This document shows, piece by piece, positions 1 through 9,170 of a DNA stretch of 64,000 nucleotides. Made by a program: the position numbers and the translations under genes. The stretch covers positions 1-64,000 of the forward strand of contig JADLAC010000014.1 in the NCBI GenBank assembly GCA_020848435.1, given 5' to 3'. The notes beneath the pieces were generated by a model. The model did not search any database. It had not been told where the DNA came from and saw nothing but the letters and a program-made list of their open reading frames with translations. This stretch comes from Burkholderiales bacterium. Its GTDB lineage: Bacteria > Pseudomonadota > Gammaproteobacteria > Burkholderiales > WYBJ01. Within the stretch, counting starts at the first letter, position 1; the number at the start of each line of letters is the position of its first letter.

Positions 1-62
1 CACAACGCGCGCATGCGGCGTTGCTCGGCTTGCCAATATTCCCGATATTGGTCTGCACCGAG

Positions 63-126
63 CGCCTTGCCTGCGGGCGTTGTGGGCACAACGCATCGCG
101 CGAAATCAAGTCCGACAGGCTCCTAG
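63..126. repeat. 64-bp interspersed repeat, copy 1
   Basis: This segment is found again, reverse-complemented, at 56021-56084 with 61 of 64 identical bases. It ends in CTAG at 123-126, just past the 3' end of the downstream receptor gene. It holds an internal inverted repeat, GCGTTGTG and CACAACGC separated by two bases (79-96), which could form a hairpin; the other copy keeps this only imperfectly. Similarity stops at both edges. It may be one end of an insertion sequence or a REP-like unit; no transposase lies next to it in the window. Confidence 0.75.
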
Positions 127-135
127 GCTGGGTCG

Positions 136-1137
136 CTAGTTCTGGAGCGCCAGGCCGGCTTCCTTGGCCAGCCTGCGCCACTTGGCGATCTCGGACTTGA
201 TGTGGGCATTGAACTGCTCGGGGGTCGAACCCACCGGCGTCGAGCCATCCGCGGCCAGGCGTCTTGCCACGTCCGGGGCTCGCAGCCCCTCGACGATCGC
301 ATCGCGCAGCTTCTGCACGATGGGTCTCGGCACCTTGGCCCCGGTGATGATTCCATACCACTGGTCGACTTCGTATCCCGGCACCCCCGATTCGGCGATG
401 GTCGGAACGTCGGGCACTGCCGGTGAACGCCTGCTGTGCGTGATCGCGAGCACCTTGAGCCGGCCCGCCTGCATGTGCGGGCGCACGCCGAAGAACGTGC
501 CGAATCCGACCTGCACTTCGCCCGCGAGCATGGCGACGATGACGGCGCCGCTGCCTTTGTAAGGAACGTGCGCGAGCCGAGCGCCCGACATGTGGTTGAA
601 CATCTCGCCTGCGAAGTGCTGCAATCCGCCGGTCCCCGAGGAGCCGAACAAGAGCTTGCCCGGATTCGCCTTCGAATGGGCGATCAGCTCCTTCACCGAG
701 TGCACCGGCACCGACGGGTGATGGTAGAGCGCGTAGAACAGCGACGTCGCCTGGGTGATCCCCTGTAGATCGGCCGTCAGGTCATAAGGCAGCTTGGGAT
801 GGGTCGCCGCGTTGACCGAGTGCGACGCCGAGATCAAGCAGATGGTGTAGCCGTCGGCGAGCGCCTTGGCGGTGAGGTCGACCGCGATCGTGCCCGCCGC
901 CCCCGCCCGATTGTCCACGATGAACTGCTGCCCCCACTTGTCGCCGAGCTTTTGCGCGATTGCGCGCGCCGTCGTGTCGGTGCCGGCGCCGGGAACGAAG
1001 GGGGCGATGAATCGAACCGGACGGGCCGGATAAGCCGCCGCCGGATCGGGTTGTGCGGCGGCTACGTCCACTGCATTGCAGGCGAGCGCGGCGAGAGCGA
1101 GCGCCGCGGCCAAGGGAAAGCGACGGAGGATGGTCAT
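136..1137 (-). CDS. Bug/TctC-family tripartite tricarboxylate receptor
   Basis: Predicted periplasmic solute-binding receptor of 333 residues. The ATG at 1137 is followed directly by a signal peptide (MTILRRFPLAAALALAALA), so the upstream in-frame ATG at 1221 was not used. The mature part starts with the family block YPARPVRFIAPFVPGAGTD and continues with the usual DGYT, FGSSGTGGLQHFAGE and HVPYKGSGAV segments and a C-terminus ending in EIAKWRRLAKEAG. Proteins of this family bind carboxylates and similar small anions, but the ligand cannot be predicted from sequence. No TctA or TctB gene is adjacent. The gene stands alone, downstream of an unrelated membrane protein on the same strand. Confidence 0.9.
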   Translation of the reverse strand: MTILRRFPLAAALALAALACNAVDVAAAQPDPAAAYPARPVRFIAPFVPGAGTDTTARAIAQKLGDKWGQQFIVDNRAGAAGTIAVDLTAKALADGYTICLISASHSVNAATHPKLPYDLTADLQGITQATSLFYALYHHPSVPVHSVKELIAHSKANPGKLLFGSSGTGGLQHFAGEMFNHMSGARLAHVPYKGSGAVIVAMLAGEVQVGFGTFFGVRPHMQAGRLKVLAITHSRRSPAVPDVPTIAESGVPGYEVDQWYGIITGAKVPRPIVQKLRDAIVEGLRAPDVARRLAADGSTPVGSTPEQFNAHIKSEIAKWRRLAKEAGLALQN

Positions 1138-1354
1138 TTGGAAGAAATGCGCCGCACGCTGCGTGCGGGAATGGTGTGCGCTATTGTCGCAGCTTCTTCG
1201 CCCGCGCTCAAAACGGCCCACGGCTTACGTATCCAGATCGCCGACGAGCCGCTCACGCAAGCCCGCAGTGACGCGCTCCTTGGGCCAAAGCCGTGACGCC
1301 TGGCGCGGTATCTCGACCTGGCGCAAGCGGGCTACGCTCGAGACGACGCCCGGC

Positions 1355-2014
1355 TCAGACGATCGTGCGCGCCAGGACGCTCGGGCTGCGCGGCCGCACA
1401 CGGGTCACCAACAGATCGAGCATGCAATAGAACGCCCCGGCGGCGAACGGTGGATTGAGCGCGCTCCAGCCGAACCACGGCGTGAGCGCCCGCCAGCTCC
1501 AGTTGCCGAGCCCGGTGCCCAACAGCTCCAGCGCGAGCGCCAGCACGAACATGACGGCATACAGGCGTGGTGCCGGTCCATAGCGAACGCACAGAACGAA
1601 CATTACGGCGAGCGGCAAGCTCAATTGATCGCGCCCGTCGAGCGCGAGCCCGAGCGCGGTGCAAGCGACCAGCAGGGAGGAAATCTCCACGGCCCGGATC
1701 GGCATCCGAGCGGACAGCCAGACCCCGAGCGCGTACAGCAGCACGTGGCCCGGCGGCACGAACAGCGGCAGGTTGCCGAGACGATAGTCGTAGATGCCCC
1801 AGACGAGCGCGAGCAAGACTTCGCCCGCGGCGGCAAACGCGAGGCACGCGAGGTAGGCGATTCGATCGGGCCGTGCGCTGCGGGCGATGAGAAGTGCGAA
1901 CACCGCCCAGGCCGCGATGTCGACCAGCGGCTGGCTCCAGGCGTGAGCGCCCCCGTCGAGCACAAGGCCGCCGGCGATGACCCCGGCGATCAGGGCAGCG
2001 AACGCGGCATTCAC
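1355..2014 (-). CDS. uncharacterised multi-pass membrane protein
   Basis: A 219-residue, strongly hydrophobic protein with roughly six predicted membrane segments spread over its whole length. Loop motifs include GIYDYRLGNLPLFVPPGH near residues 73-90 and a Trp-rich stretch (WSWRALTPWFGW) in the last third; such Pro/Gly/His and Trp loops suggest a conserved family rather than a random reading frame. I do not recognise its function. It lies between the receptor gene (same strand) and the divergently transcribed TPP-enzyme gene, with 149 bases between the two starts for promoters. Confidence 0.6.
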   Translation of the reverse strand: MNAAFAALIAGVIAGGLVLDGGAHAWSQPLVDIAAWAVFALLIARSARPDRIAYLACLAFAAAGEVLLALVWGIYDYRLGNLPLFVPPGHVLLYALGVWLSARMPIRAVEISSLLVACTALGLALDGRDQLSLPLAVMFVLCVRYGPAPRLYAVMFVLALALELLGTGLGNWSWRALTPWFGWSALNPPFAAGAFYCMLDLLVTRVRPRSPSVLARTIV

Positions 2015-2163
2015 GGCATCATGTCCCGGTAGCCCCTCGCGCGCACGATCCGGCGCGATTTCGTCCGGCTCGATATTGCGGTAGATTCGATGCGCTATGC
2101 AAGGCTCGCCGCGAGCCCGGCCGGGCCGAGAGCGCGGGTTCGCAGCTCACCGGAGAGCGCGCA

Positions 2164-3852
2164 ATGACTGCTGATACCAAACCCATGCACGCCGGCGAGG
2201 CCGTGGCCGAAGCGCTGCGGGCCGAGGGCGTGGAGCGCGTCTACAGCGTGCCGGGCTCACATATCCACCCGCTCTACGACGGCCTGAGCCGCGTGCCGAG
2301 CGTGCGCTTCATCACCTGCAAGCAGGAGCCGAACACCTCGCTCATGGCCGATGCGTACGGGCGCCTGACCGGCAAACCGGGCGTGTGCATCGTCACGGCG
2401 GGACCCGGCGGCCTCAATTCCATGGCCGGGGTCGCGCAAGCGTACGGCGCGGCGTCGCCCATGGTCCACATCGGCGGTGCGGTGCCGCTCAAAGCCGACA
2501 TGGAAGCCTTCCATGGCGTCGACAATCCCGCATTCGTCCACGACATGTTCCGGCACATCACCAAGTGGAGCGCGCGCGTCGAACGCCTGGAGGACATTCC
2601 GGCAGTAATGGCGCGCGCATTCCAGGTGGCGCGCAGCGGCCGGCCCGGCCCGGTACACGTCGAGTTGCCGCGCGTCTCCGACTACAGCGAATACATCCTT
2701 CAGCCCGAGCCCGCGCGGCTCGCACCCTACCGTCCGCTGCCGCTCGCGGTCGCCGAGCCTGACGCCGATAGCGTACAGCGCATCGCCGCGGCGCTCGTGC
2801 GCTCGCGCGCGCCGGTGCTCGCGGCCGGCAAGGGCATCATTCGCACCCGCGCGCTGGAGGAGCTGCGCCAGCTCGCCGAGCGCATCCAGGCGCCGGTGAT
2901 CTTCGCCCAGGATGCCATCGGCGTCATCGCCGAGGACCATCCGCTGTTCGCCGGACATTTCGCCCAGCAGCGCGCCCACCCCTTGTGCGCGCACGTCCTG
3001 CAACACACCGACCTCGTGCTCGCGGTCGGGCTGCGGGCCGGGACCGCGGAGATGCGCGAGCTGCGCGAGCGGGCGCCGGAGCGCCACCTGCTCCTGGCCG
3101 GCTTCGACGACGCGCGCAACGAGCGTTACGACGCAGAAGGCGAGCTGGTCGCCGATCCCAAGCGTTTTCTAACCGCGTTGCTGGAGTGTCTGCAGACGCA
3201 CGCCCGCGCGCCCGACGCCGCCCGCGACCGGCACATGGCCTCGGTCAAGACGGGCCTGCGGGCCAAGCTGCGCGATCTCAACGACGCGCACGCCGCCGAG
3301 CGTCCGATCTATCCTGGCGTGCTGATGGAGGCGATCAACACGGTCCTCGACGACAGCGCGATCCTCGCCAGCGATGTCGGCAATTGCCAGATGTGGGCGC
3401 GGACCTACCGGCGGATCGCGACCCCCGAGTCGTTCATGCAATCCGGGGTGTGGAACGCGATGAGCTATGCGCTGCCGAGCGCGATCGTCGCGAAGATGGA
3501 ATTTCCCGAACGCGCTGTCGTCGCCCTGGCGGGTGACGGGGCAACGCTCATGACCATCGGCGATCTGCCCACGGCGGTAGAGTACGGCGCCAACATCCTA
3601 CTGGTGGTGCTCAACGACGGCGCGTTCGGCCAGACCTACATGCAGCAGACGAACATCTACGGCCACACCTATGGCACTAGCTTCCGCAGTCCCGATTTCG
3701 CGGCGCTGGCCGCGGCCTGCGGCGCCGAGGGCATCCGCGTCGTCGATCCCGCGGATATCGAGCCCGCGCTGCGCCAAGGCCTCGATGCGACTCGCAATCG
3801 GCCGGTGCTGGTGGAGGTCATGGTCGCGCGCCATCCCTATCCGAAGCTGTAG
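2164..3852 (+). CDS. thiamine pyrophosphate-dependent enzyme, acetolactate synthase-like
   Basis: A 562-residue enzyme with the three-domain layout of acetolactate synthase, glyoxylate carboligase and benzoylformate decarboxylase. The N-terminal domain carries the cofactor-activating Glu near residue 55 (KQEPNTS), followed by the typical ADAYGRLTGKPG segment. The TPP/Mg motif begins with GDG at 457-459 and ends with Asn-Asp at 484-485 (LNDGAFG). The start ATG follows a GGAGAG ribosome site. Exact chemistry cannot be assigned: it could decarboxylate or carboligate a 2-oxo acid. It is a single-gene unit, convergent with the hydrolase gene downstream. Confidence 0.85.
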   Translation: MTADTKPMHAGEAVAEALRAEGVERVYSVPGSHIHPLYDGLSRVPSVRFITCKQEPNTSLMADAYGRLTGKPGVCIVTAGPGGLNSMAGVAQAYGAASPMVHIGGAVPLKADMEAFHGVDNPAFVHDMFRHITKWSARVERLEDIPAVMARAFQVARSGRPGPVHVELPRVSDYSEYILQPEPARLAPYRPLPLAVAEPDADSVQRIAAALVRSRAPVLAAGKGIIRTRALEELRQLAERIQAPVIFAQDAIGVIAEDHPLFAGHFAQQRAHPLCAHVLQHTDLVLAVGLRAGTAEMRELRERAPERHLLLAGFDDARNERYDAEGELVADPKRFLTALLECLQTHARAPDAARDRHMASVKTGLRAKLRDLNDAHAAERPIYPGVLMEAINTVLDDSAILASDVGNCQMWARTYRRIATPESFMQSGVWNAMSYALPSAIVAKMEFPERAVVALAGDGATLMTIGDLPTAVEYGANILLVVLNDGAFGQTYMQQTNIYGHTYGTSFRSPDFAALAAACGAEGIRVVDPADIEPALRQGLDATRNRPVLVEVMVARHPYPKL

Positions 3853-3904
3853 CCTCCGCCGCGGTAACCTCGCGCGTAGCTAGCCGGGCCGCGCTCGGCC
3901 AGCC

Positions 3905-5068
3905 TCAGCGCGCCGCATGGTCGACGCGGCGCGCGTGTCCCGGCTTGATCCGCCCGTCGATCGCATCGCGCAGCCAGTCCGCGACGTGCAGATAGAAATC
4001 CGGCAGGCGGCCGCCGAAGGTGTGGGTTTCGTTTTCGTACACCCACAGCTCCTTCGGGCATTTCAGCCGCTCGAATAGCCGCTCGCCGTCCTCCAACGGA
4101 CACAGCTCGTCGAACTCGCCCATCACGAGCAACGTCGGGCAATGGATGTTCTCGGCGAGGGGCGAGAGCGTCATGTGCGCGATCATGTCGTCGAACGCCT
4201 GCTCGTCGTGCACGTTCGACATGTACATGTAGTTCGCGCGATACGCCGGCTTGCCGTGCTTGAAAATCGTGTCCTTCTGCTCGTACACCCCCATCGCCCC
4301 GACCATCGCCTTGACGCGTGCGTCGTGAGCCGCGATGCGCGGTGCCCAATAGCTGCCCATGCTCCAGCCGTACAGGCCGATGCGCTTGGCATCGACCTCG
4401 GGCCGCGTTTCGAGCCAGTCGATGGCCGCCGAGCCCGCGCGCTCGAAATTGTCCAGCGTCACCCAGGTTTCGCGGATGTTGCTCTCGCCCTGGCCCGGCC
4501 CGTCGATCGTGAGCGTGGCCATGCCCCGGCGCCGGAACTGATTGTGGTAGGGGCTCGGCATGTACTCCTTGATGGTGTCCATGCCCGGCACCAGCAGCAC
4601 GCACGGCGCTTTCTCCACGCCCGGTACGGGCTGAAAAACGCCGGCGATGGTCTTGCCGTTTTCGAACGGGATCTCGACCCGTCGCACGGGCGCCTCGTCG
4701 AACAGCTCGGTGAAGCGCTGATAGCAGTGGACGAGGCGCGCGTACAGCTCGCGCTTGCGCTCGGTGTTGGCGTGGATCACGCCGCACGCCGGGCCGTAGT
4801 ACAGCGCCGCGCGATAGTAGAACTCGGCAGCGCTTTCACGATGCCCTTTTGCTTCGGCCTCGCGCGCCAGCTCCTCCTCCTGGCGCGCGGTGCGCGCCCA
4901 TTCCTTGACGACGGCGCCGGGCAGCTTGATGCGGTCTGTCGTGCGCTTGACGTCAGCGGGACGGAACCCCCACTCCACGAACATGACGGCGCGGAAGCCG
5001 AACACGTCCATCACCTTGTAGAAGTCCTCGACAACCCACTTCTGGCCTTTGCGGCTGTGGTCGATCAA
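3905..5068 (-). CDS. alpha/beta hydrolase, FrsA/DUF1100-like
   Basis: A 387-residue cytoplasmic hydrolase. An N-terminal helical cap of about 130 residues precedes the alpha/beta-hydrolase core. The nucleophile is Ser236 in GWSMGS, with acid Asp320 in GEFDELC and His349 in ETHTFGG, so the triad is complete. The architecture resembles dipeptidyl-peptidase-like and 2,6-dihydroxypseudooxynicotine hydrolase relatives that cleave C-C bonds. I chose the TTG start at 5068 because GAGGAG lies eight bases upstream; the frame stays open far upstream, but through the neighbouring genes in another frame. It is last in a likely operon: receptor, Asp/Glu racemase-type enzyme, hydrolase. Confidence 0.85.
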   Translation of the reverse strand: MIDHSRKGQKWVVEDFYKVMDVFGFRAVMFVEWGFRPADVKRTTDRIKLPGAVVKEWARTARQEEELAREAEAKGHRESAAEFYYRAALYYGPACGVIHANTERKRELYARLVHCYQRFTELFDEAPVRRVEIPFENGKTIAGVFQPVPGVEKAPCVLLVPGMDTIKEYMPSPYHNQFRRRGMATLTIDGPGQGESNIRETWVTLDNFERAGSAAIDWLETRPEVDAKRIGLYGWSMGSYWAPRIAAHDARVKAMVGAMGVYEQKDTIFKHGKPAYRANYMYMSNVHDEQAFDDMIAHMTLSPLAENIHCPTLLVMGEFDELCPLEDGERLFERLKCPKELWVYENETHTFGGRLPDFYLHVADWLRDAIDGRIKPGHARRVDHAAR

Positions 5069-5214
5069 ATCGGCTGCTCCTCGATGAGTTGGCGATGAAT
5101 CCAGTGCGCGGCGATGGGCACCGGTACCGCGCCCGCCAGCACAGCTCGCCCGCCTGGACGGCGGCGGCGATCTTTGCCCTCCTCGCCCGCAGCCGCGCTC
5201 GTCCGGGCGGCCGC

Positions 5215-5910
5215 TCACGCCTCGCGGAAAAGCCGGCCGGCGCCGGGAATCGCGCGCCGGTCGTCGAGGATACGCAGCATCTTCCACATCGACGACGAGT
5301 TGCTGGAGATCACCGGCTTGCCGAGCTTGCGCTCCAGCGATTCGATGCTGGACAGGGTGCGGAAGTTGGTGCAGCTTATGAAAATGGCTTGCGCCTCGGG
5401 CCGGTCGACGCCGGCCACCAGCGCTTCGACCTGTTCCGGGGTGATGGTCGAGTGCGCCTGGGTGCCCAACCCTTGAATCGCGAGCACATCGAATCCCGAT
5501 TGTTGCAGGAACGCGCGCAGCCTCTCGTTCAACCACGCCTCGTAAGGCGAGGCCACGCAGATGCGCTTGGCGCCCAGCGCACGCAAGGCATCCGTCACGC
5601 CCACGATCGTGGTCGTTCCCGGGATGCCGGTTGCCTCCTTGATCTGCGCGCACAGCTCCTGGTCGTAGCCCGGGCCCTTGATGAAGCCCCCGCCGGTACA
5701 GCCGTAGCAGATCACGTCGACTTTCGCGTGGGCGAGCAGCTTCGATGCCACCGGGACTTGCGTGCCCATCCACAGGACGTTTTCTTCCGTGTCCGCGGTG
5801 TGCGCGATGCGCATGGAATGGATCGACACGTCGTCGCCGGCCATGCGTTGGGTCTCGTATTCCATGACGGTGTTCCAGGACGGAACGATGATGCCCAGTT
5901 TGTGCTTCAT
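5215..5910 (-). CDS. Asp/Glu racemase-superfamily enzyme, maleate isomerase/arylmalonate decarboxylase-like
   Basis: A 231-residue protein. The conserved start KHKLGIIVPSWNTVME and the two cysteine loops, CYGCTGGG near residue 71 and ISCTNFR near residue 179, are those of maleate cis-trans isomerases and arylmalonate decarboxylases, where the cysteines act as acid/base or nucleophile. The ATG at 5910 has GAGGA five bases upstream. The gene sits between a Bug receptor upstream and an alpha/beta hydrolase downstream on the same strand, which suggests a short pathway for an unsaturated or malonate-like dicarboxylate. That substrate is inference. Confidence 0.82.
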   Translation of the reverse strand: MKHKLGIIVPSWNTVMEYETQRMAGDDVSIHSMRIAHTADTEENVLWMGTQVPVASKLLAHAKVDVICYGCTGGGFIKGPGYDQELCAQIKEATGIPGTTTIVGVTDALRALGAKRICVASPYEAWLNERLRAFLQQSGFDVLAIQGLGTQAHSTITPEQVEALVAGVDRPEAQAIFISCTNFRTLSSIESLERKLGKPVISSNSSSMWKMLRILDDRRAIPGAGRLFREA

Positions 5911-5967
5911 AGCAATCCTCGCGATTGACAATGCGCCGGCCGGACCGTGGCCAGCGCCAACGACTGA

Positions 5968-6957
5968 TTAATCCACCTTGGCGCCCGTATCGCGCACGAC
6001 CTTGCCCCACTTGACGATGTCCGTGCGAATGCGCTCGGCGAACGCCGCCGGGCTCTCGCGATGCGGATCCGCGCCGAGCGCCGCGAGCTGCTCGCGGACC
6101 TCGCGGCGTTCGGCGATGCGTTGCACGTCCGCATTGAGCTTGTTGACGATGGCGGCCGGTGTCCCCGCGGGCGCGAGCAGGCCGACCCACACGACCGCTT
6201 CGTAACCGGCAAGACCCGCGGCCTCGATCACGGTGGGATATTCCGGTGCGAGCGCGGTGCGCTGCAATGTCGTGACGGCAAGCACCCTGAGCTTGCCTGA
6301 CTTGCCGTGCGGCAGCGCGGCCGGCAGGCTGGTCGAGAGCACCGGCAACTGGCCACCAAGCACCGCAACCGTGGAGGGGCCGGCGCCGTTGTACGGTATG
6401 TGGGTCATCTTGATGCCGGCCATGGTGTTGAACAGCTCCATGCCGAGATGCATCAGGGTGCCGCTTCCCGCCGAAGCGTAGCTCAGCTTGTCGCCGCTTT
6501 GCTTCGCCAGCGCGATCAGCTCGCGCAACGACTTCGTGGGTACCGAGGGATGCACGGCGATCACGTCGGCGTTCCAAGCCAGCGGCGAGACGGGCGCGAA
6601 GTCCTTCACCGTATCGTAGGGCAGCTTGCTGTAGAGCGATGCATTGATGGAATGCGTGATCGACACCGCGATCAGCGTGTGGCCATCCGCTGCCGCCTTG
6701 GCAACGAGGTCGGTGGCGATGGTGCCGCCGGCGCCGGGCCGGTTCTCCACCACGACCGAATGCTTCAGGTCCTCGGTCAAGCGCTGCGCGTAGAAGCGCG
6801 CCATGATGTCGATGCCGCCGCCGGGGGCGAAACCCACCAGGATGCGAATCGGCTTGCTCGGGTAGCTCGCGGCTGTCCCGCCCGTTTGTGCGTGTGCGCT
6901 CATGATGCCGGCGCTGCAAAGCGCGACGGCGAGCGATGCTGATCGAAGTTTGAACAA
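5968..6957 (-). CDS. Bug/TctC-family receptor
   Basis: A 329-residue receptor with signal peptide (residues 1 to about 24, ending in SAHAQ) and the family block YPSKPIRILVGFAPGGGID. Later blocks include DGHTL, LSYASAGSGTLMHLGME and HIPYNGAGP, with a C-terminus ending WGKVVRDTGAKVD. I chose the TTG start at 6957 because GGAG lies six bases upstream and the signal peptide begins right after it; upstream ATGs would add an implausible leader. It heads a minus-strand operon with the racemase-type enzyme and the alpha/beta hydrolase. The operon is divergent from the Ldh-family gene. Confidence 0.88.
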   Translation of the reverse strand: MFKLRSASLAVALCSAGIMSAHAQTGGTAASYPSKPIRILVGFAPGGGIDIMARFYAQRLTEDLKHSVVVENRPGAGGTIATDLVAKAAADGHTLIAVSITHSINASLYSKLPYDTVKDFAPVSPLAWNADVIAVHPSVPTKSLRELIALAKQSGDKLSYASAGSGTLMHLGMELFNTMAGIKMTHIPYNGAGPSTVAVLGGQLPVLSTSLPAALPHGKSGKLRVLAVTTLQRTALAPEYPTVIEAAGLAGYEAVVWVGLLAPAGTPAAIVNKLNADVQRIAERREVREQLAALGADPHRESPAAFAERIRTDIVKWGKVVRDTGAKVD

Positions 6958-7292
6958 AGCTTGCTCCGGACTTGCGCAGGATGCGGCGCCGGGCCGAACG
7001 GCCTCACGCGCCGGGCCCGACGCTAGCATGGCGGCAACGACAACGTCAATGCGCTCCCTGGTGCAGCCGCTGAAACAGAACCATTCGCCGGGGCGCCCCG
7101 GCAAGCGGGTACACAAGCTTGATCCTCGCGTCCAGCGCATCGGTCGCGCTTGGTGGCTGATCCGAGCACTTCGCCGCCGCTGCTCTTGGTGCCAGGACCG
7201 TCTTGCGCTGCACCGCGCCGAGGCGGAAATGCGCGCGTGGCTCGGGTAATATCGGCCGTAGCGCTCACGCTCGCCACCATCTTCAGGACGCC
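6958..7292. other. divergent intergenic region, 335 bp
   Basis: This gap separates the divergent starts of a Bug receptor (minus) and an Ldh-family oxidoreductase (plus), so both promoters should lie here. I see no convincing -35/-10 pair, no recognisable operator and no small gene. The short frames present have no plausible ribosome sites. Confidence 0.4.
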
Positions 7293-8276
7293 ATGCAGAT
7301 CAATATCGAAGACGCGACGGCGCTCGCCGTCGCCACGTTGAGCCGCCACGGCTTATCCGCCGATCACGCCCGCCAGGTCGCGGACCACCTGGTCGAGGCC
7401 GCGATGTGCGGCCATGAATTCGCCAGCTTGCCGCGCATCCTGGCGATCGTCGAAGAGCTGCGCGCGAAGGCATCCGGCGCGACGCCTATAAGGGTCGCGC
7501 GCGAGGACGGCGCCTTCGCCCATGTCGACGGCGGCGACAACATCGCCTACGTAGTCTCGGTCTTCGCCGTCGACAAGGCCGTCGAGATCGCTCGCCGCCA
7601 CGGCGTCGGCATCGTGACCGCGAACAACACCTGGTTCAGCGGCCGCTGTGCGCATTACGTGGAGCGCGGCGCGCGCGCGGGTTTCGTGACCATGCACACG
7701 ACCAACACGACCGCCCGGGTTGCGCCCTACGGCGGCGCGGATCGGATCATGGGCACCAACCCGTTCGCGATCGCCTTTCCCAGCTCGCCCGATCCCCTGG
7801 TGGTCGATATCGGCACCTCGTCGATCACCTGGGGCGACGTGGTGCTGTGCCGCACCAAGGGCGAGCCCTTGCCGCCGCAGGTCGCCGTGGATGGCGCGGG
7901 AGAGCCGACACGCGATCCTCAATCCGCGCTCGAAGGCGCGTTCATGCCTTGGGGCGGAGCGCGTGGCAGCGCGCTGTCACTGGCCGTGCAACTTCTCGGC
8001 GTGCTGGCGGGCAGCGCGCCCGTCGTGCGCGGCACCGCCGATTTCGGCTTGTTCTTTCTTGCCGTCGATCCCGCGCGCATCGCCCCCGGGCGTGATTTCC
8101 ACGCTCAAGTGGCCGAGCTGCGCCGGATCGTCGCAAGCAGCCGGCCGGCCGCGGGCGGGACGCGCGTGCGCGTCCCCGGCGACGGCAGCCACAGCCGCCG
8201 CGCCGAAGCGTTGCGCGCGGGCACCATCAACGTCGACGAGAAAGTCTACGCGCGGCTGCTCGAGCTCAGCCGATAA
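7293..8276 (+). CDS. Ldh2-type malate/L-lactate dehydrogenase family oxidoreductase, atypical active site
   Basis: A 327-residue protein of the second malate/lactate dehydrogenase family (YlbC/ComC/DpkA fold), NAD(P)-linked. The family signature ending in MGTNPFAIAFP and the following VVDIGTSSI segment are clear. Two usual active-site stretches look changed: the N-terminal G-x-x-S-H-G motif reads GHEFASLPR, and the usual S-x-H-F-G stretch reads NNTWFSG. Activity as a classical 2-hydroxyacid dehydrogenase is therefore doubtful; it may use another substrate. The start follows AGGA. The gene is alone on this strand, divergent from a receptor operon. Confidence 0.75.
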   Translation: MQINIEDATALAVATLSRHGLSADHARQVADHLVEAAMCGHEFASLPRILAIVEELRAKASGATPIRVAREDGAFAHVDGGDNIAYVVSVFAVDKAVEIARRHGVGIVTANNTWFSGRCAHYVERGARAGFVTMHTTNTTARVAPYGGADRIMGTNPFAIAFPSSPDPLVVDIGTSSITWGDVVLCRTKGEPLPPQVAVDGAGEPTRDPQSALEGAFMPWGGARGSALSLAVQLLGVLAGSAPVVRGTADFGLFFLAVDPARIAPGRDFHAQVAELRRIVASSRPAAGGTRVRVPGDGSHSRRAEALRAGTINVDEKVYARLLELSR

Positions 8277-8278
8277 CG

Positions 8279-8395
8279 GCCGCGGACAAGCTCCCCGCAC
8301 CGATCCGATCACATCGAACGCGCTCGCATCTTGACCGGACCGAGGACGCCGCGGACAAGCTCCCCGCGCCGATCCGATCGCACCGAACGCTCGCA
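8279..8395. repeat. two-copy direct repeat of about 49 bp
   Basis: Copy one spans 8279-8328 and copy two 8348-8395, with a start-to-start distance of 69 bases. They differ by three substitutions and a two-base indel, and both begin GCCGCGGACAAGCTCCCCGC. The pair lies between the convergent ends of the Ldh-family gene and the binding-protein gene. It could be a duplication or the remains of a longer tandem array. No coding role is apparent. Confidence 0.75.
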
Positions 8396-8420
8396 CGATC
8401 CATCCACCCGGCGCAGTGGA

Positions 8421-9119
8421 TCACGTCGTCTCCACGCCACAGGCGGTAAACAGCACGCGTGAATCAGGCAGGTCGAGATGGCGAAGGAACGCGCGCGCGT
8501 GTTCCGGATCGGCCGCCGCCATCGCGACGGCATCGTACGCCGTGCGCTGTTGCAGCGGCCCGGGCAGCGCTCCCACGTAGGCGATGCCCTTGTCCACGAA
8601 CATGAGCAGCTCGACGATGGCGCCCATACAAAGCACGTGCCCTCGGCTGTGGATGAGGTGATCGATCATTTCGGGGCCGGTCGTGAAGCGGGTGATCCTG
8701 GGAAGCAGCTCCGCGTACAAGCCGAGCCGCTCGAGCAGGGACTCGACATAGATGCCGCTGGTCGCGCGGGTGAAGATGACCGACTCGGCGGCCAGCAGCG
8801 CACGCACGAACGCCTCCGGCGAAGCGATGTCCGGGGCTGCATCGCCGCTGCGTACGGCAACGCCGACGCCGACCGCGCCGATTCGCAGCCTCGTGGTCGC
8901 ATCGACCCGACCCGCGGCTATGAAGTCGTCGGCCGCCGCGGCGGGAACGACTAGCACGTCGGCCCGCTCGCCGGCCTCCAATCGGCGGCGTATCGTAGGC
9001 GTCGTCGCCCAATCGATGTCCACGCGCAAACCGCCTTTCTGCTCGTATGCCCGCGCGGCGGCGACCAGGCCCGGTTCTACCGCACCCGCGCTCAAGACCT
9101 TCAGCGTTTCCGTTTGCAT
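8421..9119 (-). CDS. ModA-like substrate-binding domain protein without signal peptide
   Basis: A 232-residue protein with the fold features of molybdate-type extracellular binding proteins: an N-terminal LKVLSAGAVEPGLVAA strand-loop, then RADVLVVPAAAADDFIAAGR and a SPEAFVRALLAAESV segment. Periplasmic relatives have a signal peptide; here the ATG at 9119, which has a purine-rich GGGGGG site upstream, starts directly with the first domain. The protein is thus probably cytoplasmic and may act as a ligand sensor or an enzyme rather than a transporter subunit. No ModB or ModC gene is adjacent. It follows a CapA-type gene on the same strand. Confidence 0.7.
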   Translation of the reverse strand: MQTETLKVLSAGAVEPGLVAAARAYEQKGGLRVDIDWATTPTIRRRLEAGERADVLVVPAAAADDFIAAGRVDATTRLRIGAVGVGVAVRSGDAAPDIASPEAFVRALLAAESVIFTRATSGIYVESLLERLGLYAELLPRITRFTTGPEMIDHLIHSRGHVLCMGAIVELLMFVDKGIAYVGALPGPLQQRTAYDAVAMAAADPEHARAFLRHLDLPDSRVLFTACGVETT

Positions 9120-9170
9120 GCTTCGCCCCCCTCGGCGCATGGTGCCCTTCGATCGATCGGGTGCGCCTCG

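Noticed and set aside
3905..6919. A single open frame of 1004 codons on the minus strand
   Set aside because: Only its 3' part (3905-5068) encodes a recognisable protein; the rest reads through the racemase-type and receptor genes in the wrong frame with Arg/Gly-rich sequence.
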